Shown piece after piece: positions 1-9,590 of a stretch of 27,014 nucleotides of DNA; positions within the stretch are counted from its first letter, which is position 1, and each line of letters starts with the position of its first letter. The translations under genes were made by a program, and so were the position numbers. Below the pieces are notes generated by a model. The model did no database searches. It saw nothing but the letters and a program-made list of their open reading frames with translations, and was not told where the DNA came from. Source of the stretch: Chromera velia (lineage: Eukaryota; Sar; Chromeraceae); NCBI GenBank assembly GCA_018398765.1, contig JAHBMJ010001692.1, forward strand, positions 1 through 27,014, read 5' to 3'.

Positions 1-680
1 TGTTTTGTACTACTCTGACCCTATTTATCAGAAGGCAGCCAGAATCTAGAAGGATCTCTAAGAGACCTAGTCCTAGGCGAAGACAGGATGTAAGCTTTCT
101 ATAGCGCAAGAGTCTAACACTGAAGGCTGTGTCCAATACTGTTTGCAGGTAGGTTTTCTCGAAGGGAATTGTTTTTCAAAAAGTACAGAATTGTCGATCT
201 AATCTTGTTTGAAGTGTCACTTGGATTTCAGATCTTGTTTTGCTGATTGAAAGACTTTGTGTTGCTCATTGAGTCTTCTAGAAAGTCTTTTGCACATGTG
301 ACAGTCCATCCATCTTTGGTGTGATGCAGGCCGCGGTTGGCTGGCTCGGCCTTGGCTCGGCATGATTTTATCTCGGCATGGCTCGAAAGACTTCTGAGTC
401 GAAAGACTAGGTCTTGAAGGATTTTAGCTCGGCTTTGCTCACGGTATAAGTCTTTTAGCTCGGCCTTTCTCACTGTATAAATTCTATACTAGCCCTGACT
501 CGAGCTTTATATGGCTCGATCAGGTGTCTCAGTATTGCTTAGTCGGGTATTATTCTAAGTCTAGGCCTTTTAGTACTTAGGGTCTATTCTCAGTCTAGAC
601 CTTCTAGTACTTAGGCCTATTTATTCCTGTTTTTAAAGTTTGGGGTTCCACTACTATATAACACCGTACACCATTAACAT
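1..680. repeat. Leading non-coding region with degenerate short tandem motifs
   Basis: No convincing gene is visible. Two imperfect tandem duplications can be read. A unit of about 31 bp beginning TTTTAGCTCGGC occurs at 422-452 and 453-484. A unit of about 33 bp containing CTAGGCCTTTTAGTACTTAG occurs at 552-582 and again at about 585-617 with a few changes. Scattered GCTCGGC motifs at 340-380 look related to the first unit. The short open frame on the minus strand here consists of these repeats and is not considered a gene. Confidence 0.5.
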
Positions 681-682
681 AT

Positions 683-968
683 TCCCTATAAATAGAGATC
701 TGATCATACACAGCATCACTATATAGGTATGTTCATGCATCTGCTCTCTTTTGTAATCGGTTCTGCTAGATTGAGCAGTTTCTCACTCTTTGTTCTTACA
801 TATACTTCGAGCCTTGACACTGCATGCAATGATACAAACATGCATGTACATGCATACACGCAATACGATGGGCGCTCGGGCGGCCCGCCTCGTGTATGCA
901 TCTGTACGTCGACGCCGCCTGATGGTGCTTTGCATGACTGCACCATAATACTGCCCATCACACTCACA
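683..968 (-). repeat. 3' LTR (partial) of the gag-only element
   Basis: This segment aligns with the outer part of the right LTR, from the shared TG end at 968 to the shared CTATAAATAG block. It is shorter than the right copy. A GGGGGG-containing purine tract on the minus strand adjoins position 969, as expected of a polypurine tract. Confidence 0.55.
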
Positions 969-1026
969 ATCACCCCCCGACACATTACACAAAATGAAAC
1001 TCTTCATCATCACCTCTCTTGACTCT

Positions 1027-1896
1027 TCAGAAGTACGTTGCGTCAGAGTTGGATAAGTCATCTGTGAAGGCGTCGGAATCTGAGTCTTCCACCCTGCGAA
1101 GCGCAGCTGCAGTATTCTCCTTCTTCTTTGACTTCTGAGCAGCTGTGTGTCTTGCAGTTGACGCTCTGGCTGCACTTGCACTCTGCTTCTCTTTTTTGTC
1201 TGCCTTTCTCTTCTCAAAGAGGGCCTTGACAAACTTCCTGTTCATCTCTTTCTTCTCTGTGATCTCTTCTTCCATGAGCATGTACTTGTCAGCCCGGTGT
1301 CTGAAGATACCGCAAGTGAAGCAAGGGCCAGAACCACCACCCCTGCTAGGACCCCCGGCGAATGTCAGTCTTTTAGGGCCTCTCCCTTTTCTTTCTGCCC
1401 TGCTACCAAACTCATGTCCATCCTGTGTCTGTTCAGAGTCGTCACTCTTGACAATTTGCTGAGCAGTGCCTAACGACTCGATGTCTCCTCTCAGATCCTC
1501 CAAAGTCGGTAGAATACCCCCCGTTAAATTGTATCTCTCCTTCATCTTGGTGTAGATGACTTCTCTGTGCTTCTCCTTCAAGCCATGAACGACAAGAAGC
1601 AACTGAAAGAAGCCGTCAGGGGTGTAGTTACTCGACTGTACATTCGCCATGACTTTGTTGAACAACAAGAGTCTCTTCTGTGGCTCTGCGACCTTGTTCC
1701 CGGCAAAATCGATCAACGCGAAGACAGCGGTCACCAACATGGAGATGGCGTCGTGTCTGAAATGCTTCTCGAGTGCCAGGAGGCCGTCCTTGTACGTCGC
1801 ACCTGGTTTTTGCAGCGCGTTCTTGACAACGGTGAAGAATTCCACGTCTTTCATTCCGCACTGCGTCAACGCTTGCTTCATCTGCAGGTTCCACAT
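1027..1896 (-). pseudogene. Gag-like frame of the LTR element (fossil)
   Basis: A minus-strand frame of about 289 residues begins MWNLQMKQAL, typical of the W-x-x-x-M/L start of copia-type Gag (UBN2-like) domains. The first 150 residues are helical in character. A Gly/Arg-rich stretch and a zinc-knuckle-like Cys/His cluster (CFTCG...H) follow at about residues 190-205, then a Lys/Glu-rich tail and an acidic C-terminus. The cluster position and the flanking LTRs support capsid and nucleocapsid identity. The reading frame extends upstream without a Met. It is part of a broken element and is not considered a functional gene. Confidence 0.55.
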
Positions 1897-2334
1897 CTTC
1901 TGTTCAGCAGGGCCGGCTGTGGCTTCATCATATCTAAGTATCAGAGCGGTCGACTCTTGGTGAATATCGAAAGAAAAATGAAAGTGTTCCAGTGCTCTCT
2001 AGTTCTCTTTCTGATGGTCTTCTGCTTTCAGATCCCTGGAAAACTCTGGAGGCTTCAGATCCCATCTTCCCGCAATCTGCATCTTCTTCCTCCCTCCAGC
2101 TGCAGTGGGAGAATCTGCTCCAGTTCTTCCTGTCTGCTGTGGAGTTGACAGCACAGCCTGTGTAGACATCATATTCCTTTACAAGCAACAGTTGTTCGTA
2201 TTTAAAAAGAAACGTCTCTCCACAATGCTCTACACCGTCTACACGACTCAACGCCACACAACAAACACCGTCTGTCTCAATTCGTCTACCTCTGTGCAGT
2301 TGTCTACTCCAAGGCCCGCCTGAAAGGGCACCAA

Positions 2335-2739
2335 TGTTAATGCACAGAGGTTGAACTTCAGAAAGAAGTCTCAGACAACAGTTGCTTGAAGCAGTATAGC
2401 TTCTTTCTCCTGCAAAGCACCTAGGCTTCCTTCACGTCTACTCACTGAAGCAACTGGGCTTCCTACCTATTCCCTATAAATAGAGATCTGATCATACACA
2501 GCATCACCATATAGGTATGTTCATGCATCTGCTCTCTAGATTGAGCAATTTCTCACTCTTTGTTCTTACATATACTTCAAGCCTTAACACTGCATGCAAT
2601 GATACAAACATGCATGCACATGCATACACGCAATACGATGGGCGCTCGCGGCGGCCCGCCTCGCGCGTGCGTCTGTACGTCGACGCCGCCTGATGGTGCT
2701 TTGCATGACTGCACCATAATACCGCCCATCATACTCACA
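2335..2739 (-). repeat. 5' LTR of the gag-only element
   Basis: This is the 405-bp right-hand repeat, which is the 5' LTR because the element lies on the minus strand. It has TG...CA ends, a TATA-like CTATTTATAGG about 130 bp from its inner end, and the primer-binding-like TTGGTGCCC directly after it. About 275 bp are shared with 683-968. Confidence 0.6.
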
Positions 2740-2852
2740 ATAGACTAATACCATCACTTCAAAGACTTTTTTGAAGTCATTGCATAAGTCATCGTGCATC
2801 ACTGTGGTAAAATTCAGTAAAAAATTGAGACCAACTGTGATATTTAACTGTC

Positions 2853-3092
2853 ACAGACAGACAGAGTCTCACAGACCGACAAACAGACAGACAGATATAC
2901 AGACAGACAGACAAACAAACAGACAGACAGACTCTATCATCTTTTCTTCACTTCGCTTTTTTTGAATCACCTCCTTTCTTTCTGACAGACAAACAGACAA
3001 GTAGGCATGCAGACAGACCCGCAGACAGACAAACATACAGTTACAGACAGTCTGAGACAGACAAACAGACAGACACACAAACAGATACTGTC

Positions 3093-3128
<36 letters not shown>

Positions 3129-3190
3129 GGACAAACAGACAAACAGACAAACAGACAAACAGACAAACAGACAAACAGACAAACAGACAA

Positions 3191-3257
<67 letters not shown>

Positions 3258-3258
3258 C

Positions 3259-3292
<34 letters not shown>

Positions 3293-3295
3293 TGA
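2853..3295. repeat. CAGA tetranucleotide microsatellite block
   Basis: Runs of CAGACAGA with interspersed CAAACAGA variants fill 2853-2932 and 2984-3295. They are separated by a short non-repetitive stretch containing a TTTTTTGAATCACC segment. The Cys/Val/Leu/Ser-rich and Thr/Asp/Arg/Gln-rich frames through it are repeat translations. Confidence 0.95.
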
Positions 3296-3329
3296 CATGC
3301 TATGTGCTAGTCTAGACGTAAGGCTAGTT

Positions 3330-3610
3330 TAGACATAAAAAAATATATAGAACTAAAAGAAAGTGATTGATAAGAGAAAAAATTAATTCCAAAATGATAG
3401 AAAAAGTATAAGAAAGTATTGTCAAAAGTATTAGAAAATGAAATAAAAGAAATATGAAAAAGTATCAAAAAATGATAGAAAATAATAGAAAAGCTGCAAA
3501 GAAGTTAATGTTTTATTTAAAGAAAGGGATGAAGACCAAACGATTGAAAATAAAGGTAAAAAGAAGTAAAAAGATAAGAAAAGACAAGAAGCAGGCAAAC
3601 ACGATACTTT
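3330..3610. other. A-rich non-coding stretch
   Basis: The plus strand is strongly A-rich, with recurring AAAGTAT and GAAAAT words (for example several AAAGTATTAGAAAATG-like strings). I see no gene, but its position just before the tRNA-like segment is noted. Confidence 0.5.
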
Positions 3611-3620
3611 AGATAAGACC

Positions 3621-3692
3621 CAGCCTCTATGGCCTAGTGGTTAGGACAAGAGGCTCGGACCGAGAGGTCCCGGGTTCAAGTCCCATCATCGT
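3621..3692 (+). other. tRNA-like pol III A/B-box segment (tRNA pseudogene or SINE head)
   Basis: TGGCCTAGTGG at 3630-3640 fits the A-box consensus TRGYNNARNNG exactly. GGTTCAAGTCC at 3673-3683 fits the B box with one difference. The internal spacing is tRNA-like. CTCGG and CCGAG form an inverted repeat between the boxes. I could not build an acceptor stem or a complete T stem, so a working tRNA is unlikely. It resembles a Glu- or Arg-type tRNA most. A tRNA-derived SINE head is an alternative, since it directly precedes a tandem-repeat tail. Confidence 0.5.
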
Positions 3693-3711
3693 TAGAATTC
3701 CAAAATCCATG

Positions 3712-3905
3712 CATCCGAATAAAGCGCCGTCTAAAATCAATAGAACCGAATAAGACCCGGTCAGAAATTGAGACATCGAATAGCACGTGGTCAGAAATCG
3801 AGGCATTGAATAGTGCGCGGTCTGAATTCGAATAACCGTCAGGCCAAAAACCGAATAGTGCGCGGTCTGAAATTGAAGTACCCGAATACCACGCGGTCCA
3901 TGCTT
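3712..3905. repeat. Degenerate 31-bp minisatellite after the tRNA-like segment
   Basis: About six copies of a unit of around 31 bp can be aligned. The common core is CCGAATA, then about four variable bases, then CGCGGTCNGAAATTGA. Each copy has several substitutions, and one unit is lengthened by about 12 bp. Weaker relatives (CGAATT, TTGAGCGCGG, GGTCTGAATGG) continue to about 4012. I see no coding signal. Confidence 0.65.
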
Positions 3906-4448
3906 AGAATAGCCGATTTTGCCTGGTTGAATTCGAATTCTGCGCAGTTTGAGTTCGAATTTGAGCGCGGCGATTATTCGGCTCTGAGGTTGAATAATCG
4001 TCCGGTCTGAATGGCCTGTCGCATATGCAAAATCGGATCATGTAAGAAAAATCAAAATCTGGATTTTTCCGAGAGGATTCCCGAGGTCGTCGGTCACCTT
4101 GGGAGGTCCGGCACCCTAAGAATTGCCTCTCTGAAACCAACCTCCAAACTTGAGCAAAATCGAGACGATTTGTACTCAATATTGACTTGAAATCGATTGA
4201 AAAGTGATCGATCATAGCGTCATATATTGAACTTTCTTGAACGAAACCTCTGACTCTTTAGAGTCTAGACCCTTAGACTATCTTGAAGCTTTATGAGAGT
4301 CTGACTAGCGTCACTTCCCTTTGTCTATTCTAAAGGCTTCCAATAGCTCTTAACAGACAGACAAACAGACAGATAGTAGACAGAGACGGTTATTAACCAT
4401 GCAGAGATGCACGGGAACAGCCTTGAAAAGTCTTTGAACATGGTCTAG

Positions 4449-4481
4449 AAAAGAGTTAAATTACGGTAACTTAACTCTTTT
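4449..4481. repeat. Perfect 11-bp hairpin
   Basis: AAAAGAGTTAA and TTAACTCTTTT are separated by 11 bp (ATTACGGTAAC). It lies in GTAAC-rich sequence reminiscent of the TIR element at 23746-24275. The rest of 4010-4700 shows no gene, only a short CAGA remnant at 4353-4385. Confidence 0.5.
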
Positions 4482-4705
4482 AACAGGCTAAAATAAACCG
4501 TTAGTAACCAGTAAAAAGTTACGTAATTCGGGTAACCCAACTTTTTTGTAAAAGTCTCTTATAGTAACTCTTAAGGTCCAAGTGTAACTCGCAATGACTG
4601 GTATTGTTCGATTACCTTATATAACAGCCTTTATTCAGACAGAGTTGCTATCAATGCTATATATGCAAATTTATTTTAATTTATCTTTATTACATAGAGT
4701 TATAG

Positions 4706-4708
<3 letters not shown>

Positions 4709-4762
<54 letters not shown>

Positions 4763-4829
4763 CATACATACATACACACCTACTAGACACACATATATAC
4801 ACACACACACACCTACTAAACATACACAT
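4709..4829. repeat. CA dinucleotide microsatellite
   Basis: A long (CA)n run is interrupted by TATA and CCTACTA spacers. The His/Thr frame through it is a repeat artefact. Confidence 0.95.
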
Positions 4830-4848
4830 CTAGGCTAGTTCTAGAAAA

Positions 4849-4922
4849 AGGTTCAAGGTTCAAGGTTCAAGGTTCACTTCGAAGTAATGAACCTGAATCA
4901 GGTTCAAAAACAGGTTCACTTT
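4849..4922. repeat. GGTTCAA heptamer repeat
   Basis: About four head-to-tail copies of AGGTTCA are followed by an inverted GAACCT and then by CAGGTTCAAAAACAGGTTCAC. A very similar CAGGTTCA cluster recurs at 5982-6022. Confidence 0.75.
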
Positions 4923-5981
4923 TAATTAATAGAAACCTCATTTTTTCATGTTATTTTATGTCTTTAAATTAGGTTTTAATGCATTTTTAGAACGTTTTAT
5001 TATAGAATCTATGCTTTAGTAGTGTTTTTAAATAGTTTAAATCAATATTTACGCTCATATTAGGTGCTAGTCTCAAGTTATTCACTGTTTATAGTCGAAA
5101 ATTAGTAATCAAAAAACTTTTTGAAGCCTAAAAAAATTGGAAAATGCCATAATTAAATTTATATGATCGTATCAATCATAACAATTTAGTCAACATAAGA
5201 CCATCACAGCGTTTTTTTCTTTCTTTCATCTGCTCACCGGTTGCCCCACGGCCCCTGCTCCCCCCCTCCCTCTCCGTATACCGCCGCCTCTTTGACCTGC
5301 TGCTTAGTGACCATGTTTGATTTGATTTGATTTGATTTGATTTGATTTGAGGTAGGGCTTAAGCTCAAATCAAATATCCAGTCAGGGAGGACCTAGTGTT
5401 TAAAGACCTATCAAATACAATCAAATATTTGGTCAATATGACTTTCAACCTCAAATATGAAGGTCCCGAAAAAACTTTTGCAAGTACCAATCCATTACGC
5501 ATGCTGATTCAAATGAAAAAACCTAAATTTTAATGGTTTGCTCTCAAAAAAAAAACGTTTTGAGCTGCACTGAAATTGATGTTTCACCCCCTTTTACTTC
5601 ATGCAGAGGTAAAACCGATCAGCAAACGTTTTCCCGAACAGCTGTGTTGACTTTTCTGGTGCTGGAACATCTTTTACGGCCCCCTTTTTGAGCGTCTGCA
5701 AACATTTTACACCCCGTAAAGACATGCTACACAATCCGACAGGGCGTTTGGCCCACAGCGGAATGTCAATACATCCCCCTTCTTAGGGTGCTGGTAGCTC
5801 TGCAGAACGGCGGGAGGGGCCCTAGGAGGGGCCTCCCCCTCTCCCTCCCCCGCAGCGGCAGCCTCCCCTGGAACAGTTGCTGTACGCACGGCTCCGGCTC
5901 CTTATTTCACCTATATCGGCCGCGGGTGGCGCGGGCCTGGCCGACCTTGTGCCAGTGGCCGCGCGTCTGGCCTCCAAAGCA
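4923..5981. other. Intergenic region, AT-rich then GC-rich, no gene recognised
   Basis: 4923-5215 is AT-rich without motifs I recognise. A TTTGA pentamer repeat (seven units) occupies 5316-5350 and is followed by inverted TCAAATC words to about 5430. From 5780 to 5975 the sequence turns GC-rich (for example GGGGCCCTAGGAGGGGCC), a composition unlike its neighbours. The frames here are short, so I do not call a gene. Confidence 0.4.
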
Positions 5982-6115
5982 GGTTCAAAACAGGTTTAAC
6001 AGGTTCAACAGGTTCACTTTTTCAGATTTGATTCATTTGAACCTTTTCTCAATGTTTCTTTTCCCACCCTACCCCAGATAGACACCCCTAGATAGACACA
6101 CCTAGATAGACACAC

Positions 6116-6147
<32 letters not shown>

Positions 6148-6161
6148 GCAGACACACACAC

Positions 6162-6194
<33 letters not shown>

Positions 6195-6248
6195 CATGCA
6201 CACACACAGGGAGAGGGAGAGGAAGAGGGAGAGGGAGAGGGAGGGAGG

Positions 6249-6286
<38 letters not shown>

Positions 6287-6345
6287 GACACATAGACACA
6301 TAGACACATGGACACATAGACACACAGACACATGTAGACACATAC
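5982..6345. repeat. Compound microsatellite with a GGTTCA cluster at its head
   Basis: In order: CAGGTTCA units (5982-6022), CACCTAGATAGA units (6083-6110), CAGA units (6118-6150), CA units (6150-6206), GGGAGA units (6208-6254), a GA run (6254-6282), and ACATAGAC octamers (6288-6340). The minus-strand Cys/Val/Ser/Leu-rich frames here are repeat translations. Confidence 0.9.
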
Positions 6346-7114
6346 ACAGATTTTTGCAAGTGCAATGTATTACTCCAGCTTATACTTCGCCATATAAGGT
6401 GCAGCCACTCCTTCAGGTACATGAACATCATGGGGCTCTTCAAATTAAGAGTCTAAAGAAGAAGTTCAAATCAAGAGTCTAAAGAAGAAGTTCAATTATG
6501 AAAGTCTAAAAGCAATCGCGATGACTGGCGATGACCAGAGTGGTGACGCTAATTTCGAAAGTCCACCAGCTGTATGTATCACTTTGCACGGCCATCACCA
6601 CTGAACACCTAGCGCCCCCCTGACGAAGACTGAAGGAGTTGTCTGAGAACTTTTCTTTCTCTTCTGAGAGTCTCACGGAGGTCTCTGTCCTGCATTCATT
6701 TTCATACAGAATTTTCATACAGAATGAAAAATGAATGCATGCACGGATATGTCTCTCCTGCAAAACTGAAGAGACAGGACACAGAGACAAAGAACCGCGT
6801 ACGTGAGAGGGAGGGGGAGCGGGACCTTCCACTCATTCAAGAGGAGCAGTCTTGCATGCAGCTTGGTTTCTCAGGTGGAAAAGGTAGATTTTGAAGAGAA
6901 GGAAAGAGAGACGGCGTGACAAGGAAAGGGTGGCAAGGAGGGAGGCAGACAGGGAGAGAACACAAAGTGGACGAGGGAGGGCTGAGAGGAAGAAATGAAT
7001 GAGACGTCTATTGTGCAAGGACCGGCAATCCCCAAACACCCATGCATCCAAAAGGTCAGCTCAAATCAATCAATTCAGTGAATGTTGTGTCTAAGCAAAC
7101 CATGCATGCACTCT
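6346..7114. other. Region downstream of the minus-strand gene, no feature called
   Basis: TCAAATTAAGAGTCTAAAGAAGAAGT-like words are repeated three times near 6435-6510 as a tandem of about 36 bp. 6880-7000 is purine-rich on the plus strand. It may contain the 3' UTR of the gene ending at 7115, but no polyadenylation signal could be assigned. Confidence 0.35.
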
Positions 7115-7981
7115 TCATGTACTGAAAAGGCCGACCGCTGAGGTAGGAGAGCTGACTGAACCGCCCTCATCTCCGTCTTGAAAATCTGCTGCTGATGTCC
7201 CCCCGCCTGCCATCGAATTGGATGCTCCTGAATCAGCCGTAACGTTCGGACAAACAGGCGAGGGGAAAGTGGGAGCGTGGCCCCTCGAGGGGTCTTCCAA
7301 GACTCTTTGAACGTCGCCCATCGGAGCATGCCGAGCGCGAAGGAGATCAACCTCAAAGTCTCTTGTGCCCTCAGTCTTTATCTGCCCTCGTCCTCCTATG
7401 AAACTCCCCCCAACCTCTGAAACCCCCAAGATGTTTTGAGAGGCTCCTGTGTGGTCCTGTGCGGGTACTGCAACAGGATGGTACGGCTGCATGTCAACCA
7501 AATTGCCCAAGCTTATCGCACCAAGCGCCGCTGGCCCCCCAGTCCCTTCCTCCGTTCCCCCCTCTCGACGACTCCATATGCTTCCCGCACGCTTGGGGCC
7601 ATTCCTTCCCCTGCCTTCCGCTGTGACCGATGCTCCCAGTGGCACAGCGTGAGAGGAGGCAAGAGACATTCTGGAACGAGAATGCCGCTGCTGGTGCGAA
7701 CCTTCGAATCGTGCCCCACCGGGGAGGCCTGTCGACCTTCCCCCCATCATGTGCCTGCTGTCTGGATCTCCGTATGTTGCGTGCACCGACTGCCCCCCTG
7801 CAGATGGCTGCTGGATCGAGAAAGACCCTTTGCCCTCGGAACCTTGAAGGAAATTCTGCTGTCTGCCAACGGATACCCCAACGGTTTGTTCTTCCATCAA
7901 CTCACTCATCCCCCCTTCCATTCCAAGGGCACGCGATCGTCGCGAGGGAGACCTGCGTCTTGTTGCAGCCTCGTGTGCGAC
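7115..7981 (-). CDS. Terminal Gly/Ser-rich exon of the unknown gene
   Basis: A pyrimidine-rich TTTTTTGCAG acceptor at 7982 precedes an open frame of about 289 codons that ends in TGA at 7115. Composition is Gly, Ser and Ala rich with clusters of charged residues and no predicted membrane segment. Such low-complexity tails are common in coccidian proteins. The plus-strand frames over the same interval are shadows. Confidence 0.45.
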   Translation of the reverse strand, partial: VAHEAATRRRSPSRRSRALGMEGGMSELMEEQTVGVSVGRQQNFLQGSEGKGSFSIQQPSAGGQSVHATYGDPDSRHMMGGRSTGLPGGARFEGSHQQRHSRSRMSLASSHAVPLGASVTAEGRGRNGPKRAGSIWSRREGGTEEGTGGPAALGAISLGNLVDMQPYHPVAVPAQDHTGASQNILGVSEVGGSFIGGRGQIKTEGTRDFEVDLLRARHAPMGDVQRVLEDPSRGHAPTFPSPVCPNVTADSGASNSMAGGGTSAADFQDGDEGGSVSSPTSAVGLFST

Positions 7982-9458
7982 CTGCAAAAAACAAACAGAA
8001 ACAGGTGAGCGAGCGCATTTCCTCTCTGTCCCGTGGATCTTTCTGACTTGTGTTTGTGGCAACAGGCAGCCGCCGTCGAATTTCCTCGCGTGCGTGCGTC
8101 GAGCGGAACGATCTCAAGTCTGTCTCTTCATTGAATCCTGGCAGACCTGTGCTGAAAAGGGCGTCCTTGCCTGCGAGAGCTCGAGAGGGGTGCGCATCCA
8201 CTGACTTCCCCCCGCGCTTCCCTCTACCGGAGAGGGCGGTGGATCCCGTGGAGACTCTGGGTCCTGCAGCAATGCATTAGAAGAGAAAAATCGCTTCGTT
8301 TGTTGTTTCTCGAACTGTGCAAAGAGTCTCACAAGAGGTTTTTACCTGATAAGCAACGCTCTCTGCGGTGCAAGCTCTCGAAATAGAATGGAAGCTCTCG
8401 AACCACGAGAGGTGCCAGGCAGAGTGGCCCGACCATGCCGAAACGTACCCCGAACGTTTGTCTCTCTTGGTGGTTGGGGGATTCAGAACCTCCTCAGACT
8501 TTCATGCGCAAATCCGTCTAGCTTCATCGCATCACATACGAATGGTTGTGAAAAGGATAATGGCGGACAGGGACAAAACACGTCAAGCAAGCAAAACCAT
8601 TTGGCAAGGCTGTGTTAAGCGAAGAACTCATTTCATTCCGTACAGGGCAAAAGTTTAACACACCAACTGACTGACCACAATGAGGTCCATTCCCCGTGGT
8701 TCCGGAGGTCCATCTTCGTAAAAGTGCGAGGGGTGTGTCACCTTCCTGAACAGATCGTGGTGAGTCCAGCGACACGCGCTCCCATACTGCATGGCCCCCT
8801 CATGGGGAGAGGGAGGCCCTGGATCCTGCAGGCGCTTCAGTCGGTCTGCAAGGAGGTGGCGAGTCGAAGCCGTCTTCACCATTCGCCTGTCAGAGGGCTC
8901 TTTCACCCCCTGGTCGCCTCTTGGCCTCTCCCTGTGTCCCGGGTACTGTTCTCTAAATCGAAGCCTGGCTGGTGCAAAATGTTTTGAGACAGGACTCGCC
9001 AGGGCGTCCGCACACCTCATGCGAGTTGGCGATCCTATGTAGGCGTCTCTCGCCATGGTCGCAGGTGAAATTGCACACCTTTCTGGAGAGTCTACCATTT
9101 CTTTCCTCCGAGCCTCTCGCCTGCAAGCAAAGTCAAACAGTACATAGAGATGGATGTTGCCTAGTCCTTTTGAGAAACACGTGACCGGCTCATCGATCGA
9201 CTCACCTTGTGATTTCATACAGCGGGTCACCCCATTCTTGGGACGAGAGCGCGTTGAAGTAGTGTTGAGACCTTGGAGAAACAGCTTTGGTTGGTCCAGC
9301 ACTGAGCACGGAAGGCTGCATCGTGCGAATTATGTCACGGAACAGGCCACCAAAGGGTTTGAGTGTGGACTGTCAAAAACTGATCAACTGTTGCCTTTGA
9401 TCTTTGAAACCTGCATGCAGGTGTTGTTTGTTTTTGCGGGTGTGGAGAGATATATACC
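7115..9458 (-). CDS. Multi-exon gene of unknown function
   Basis: Several minus-strand exon-like segments are joined by recognisable splice sites. They are CAG|GTATAT with GCATGCAG (9457-9411), AAG|GTGAGT with TTGCTTGCAG (9205-9121), CAG|GTAAAA with TTGCTGCAG (8345-8264), and a TTTTTTGCAG acceptor at 7982. The 9205-9121 junction joins two open frames in register. Segment 9120-8655 is basic and ends in a motif-rich stretch (GSACRWTHHDLFRKVTHPSH, then FYEDGPPEP) that looks like a conserved domain. Segment 7981-7115 is low-complexity, Gly/Ser-rich, as is common in coccidian proteins. I do not recognise the family. The exon order is inferred, the junctions at 8676/8517 and 8048/7981 are uncertain, and two genes rather than one remain possible. 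Confidence 0.45.
8048..8263 (-). CDS. Exon candidate of the unknown gene
   Basis: It starts at the TTGCTGCAG acceptor. The frame includes VDAHPSRALAGKDALFSTGL and then a charged stretch ending RRRLPVATNT. The 3' boundary is uncertain: ACAA|GTCAGA at 8048 gives phase 1, while a weaker CCT|GTTGCC about 14 bases earlier gives phase 0 and would fit the long frame of the next exon. Confidence 0.4.
8346..8436 (-). CDS. Exon candidate of the unknown gene (may extend to 8517)
   Basis: It is defined by the strong CAG|GTAAAA donor at 8346/8345. A Met at 8436 begins MVGPLCLAPLVVRELPFYF. The phase at the donor (one leftover base) matches the open frame after the 8264 acceptor. If a CTAG acceptor at 8518 is used, the frame is open up to 8517 except for one TGA at 8494-8496. 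Confidence 0.4.
8655..9120 (-). CDS. Main conserved-looking exon of the unknown gene
   Basis: It follows the 9121 acceptor in phase with the preceding exon. It reads RREARRKEMVDSPERCA at its start and closes with TAA at 8655-8657, unless spliced at GTG|GTCAGT (8676/8675). It is Arg-rich with little low complexity. The last 40 residues hold a W-T-H-H-D-L-F-R-K-V-T-H-P-S-H-F-Y block that suggests constraint. No catalytic motif is recognised. Confidence 0.5.
9206..9410 (-). CDS. Exon of the unknown gene, with the likely start Met
   Basis: The segment runs from a GCATGCAG acceptor to an AAG|GTGAGT donor. The most likely start is the ATG at 9321, giving MQPSVLSAGPTKAV and then HYFNALSSQEWGDPLYEIT before the donor. 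The same frame is open upstream of that Met to the acceptor except for one TGA at about 9374, so whether the exon is coding from the acceptor or starts at 9321 is open. The 47-bp upstream intron is short. Confidence 0.5.
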
Positions 9459-9569
9459 TGGTCGCAAGCCTGGCGTGTTTGTGTAATCAAGACAGCCAAG
9501 AGCCCGATCAGCAAGACATTGACTTGTTTGTATGCGTAGTTCGCACGAAGGCTGCATGTCGAGCTGTAC

Positions 9570-9590
9570 GTATATATATATATATATATA
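9570..9590. repeat. TA dinucleotide run at the edge of the 302-bp repeat
   Basis: (TA)n directly abuts the left end of the dispersed repeat that starts CCGTATATTTCACC. The second copy of that repeat has no such run. Confidence 0.85.

Larger units (their letters stand above)
683..2739 (-). mobile_element. Broken gag-only LTR retrotransposon (fossil), probably Ty1/copia-like
   Basis: A direct repeat of about 290 bp flanks a 1.4-kb interior that carries a Gag-like frame on the minus strand. Read on the minus strand, the right repeat begins TGTGAG and ends TTAACA, and is followed by TTGGTGCCC, which resembles a tRNA primer-binding site. A polypurine tract lies just before the left repeat. No protease, integrase or reverse transcriptase is recognisable, so the copy is a non-autonomous or remnant form. 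The two repeats differ at roughly a dozen positions plus an indel over about 270 aligned bases, suggesting an old insertion. The element looks broken, with several breaks. Copia assignment rests on the general look of the Gag and on the primer-site style and is moderate. Confidence 0.65.

Noticed and set aside
2869-3315. Long Cys/Val/Leu/Ser and Thr/Asp/Arg/Gln frames
   Set aside because: Direct translations of the CAGA microsatellite.
3621-3692. Functional tRNA gene
   Set aside because: A and B boxes are good, but no acceptor stem or full T stem can be formed.
7436-8046. Plus-strand frames of 138 and 190 codons
   Set aside because: They lie opposite the minus-strand exon with a good acceptor at 7982 and have no splice or domain support of their own.
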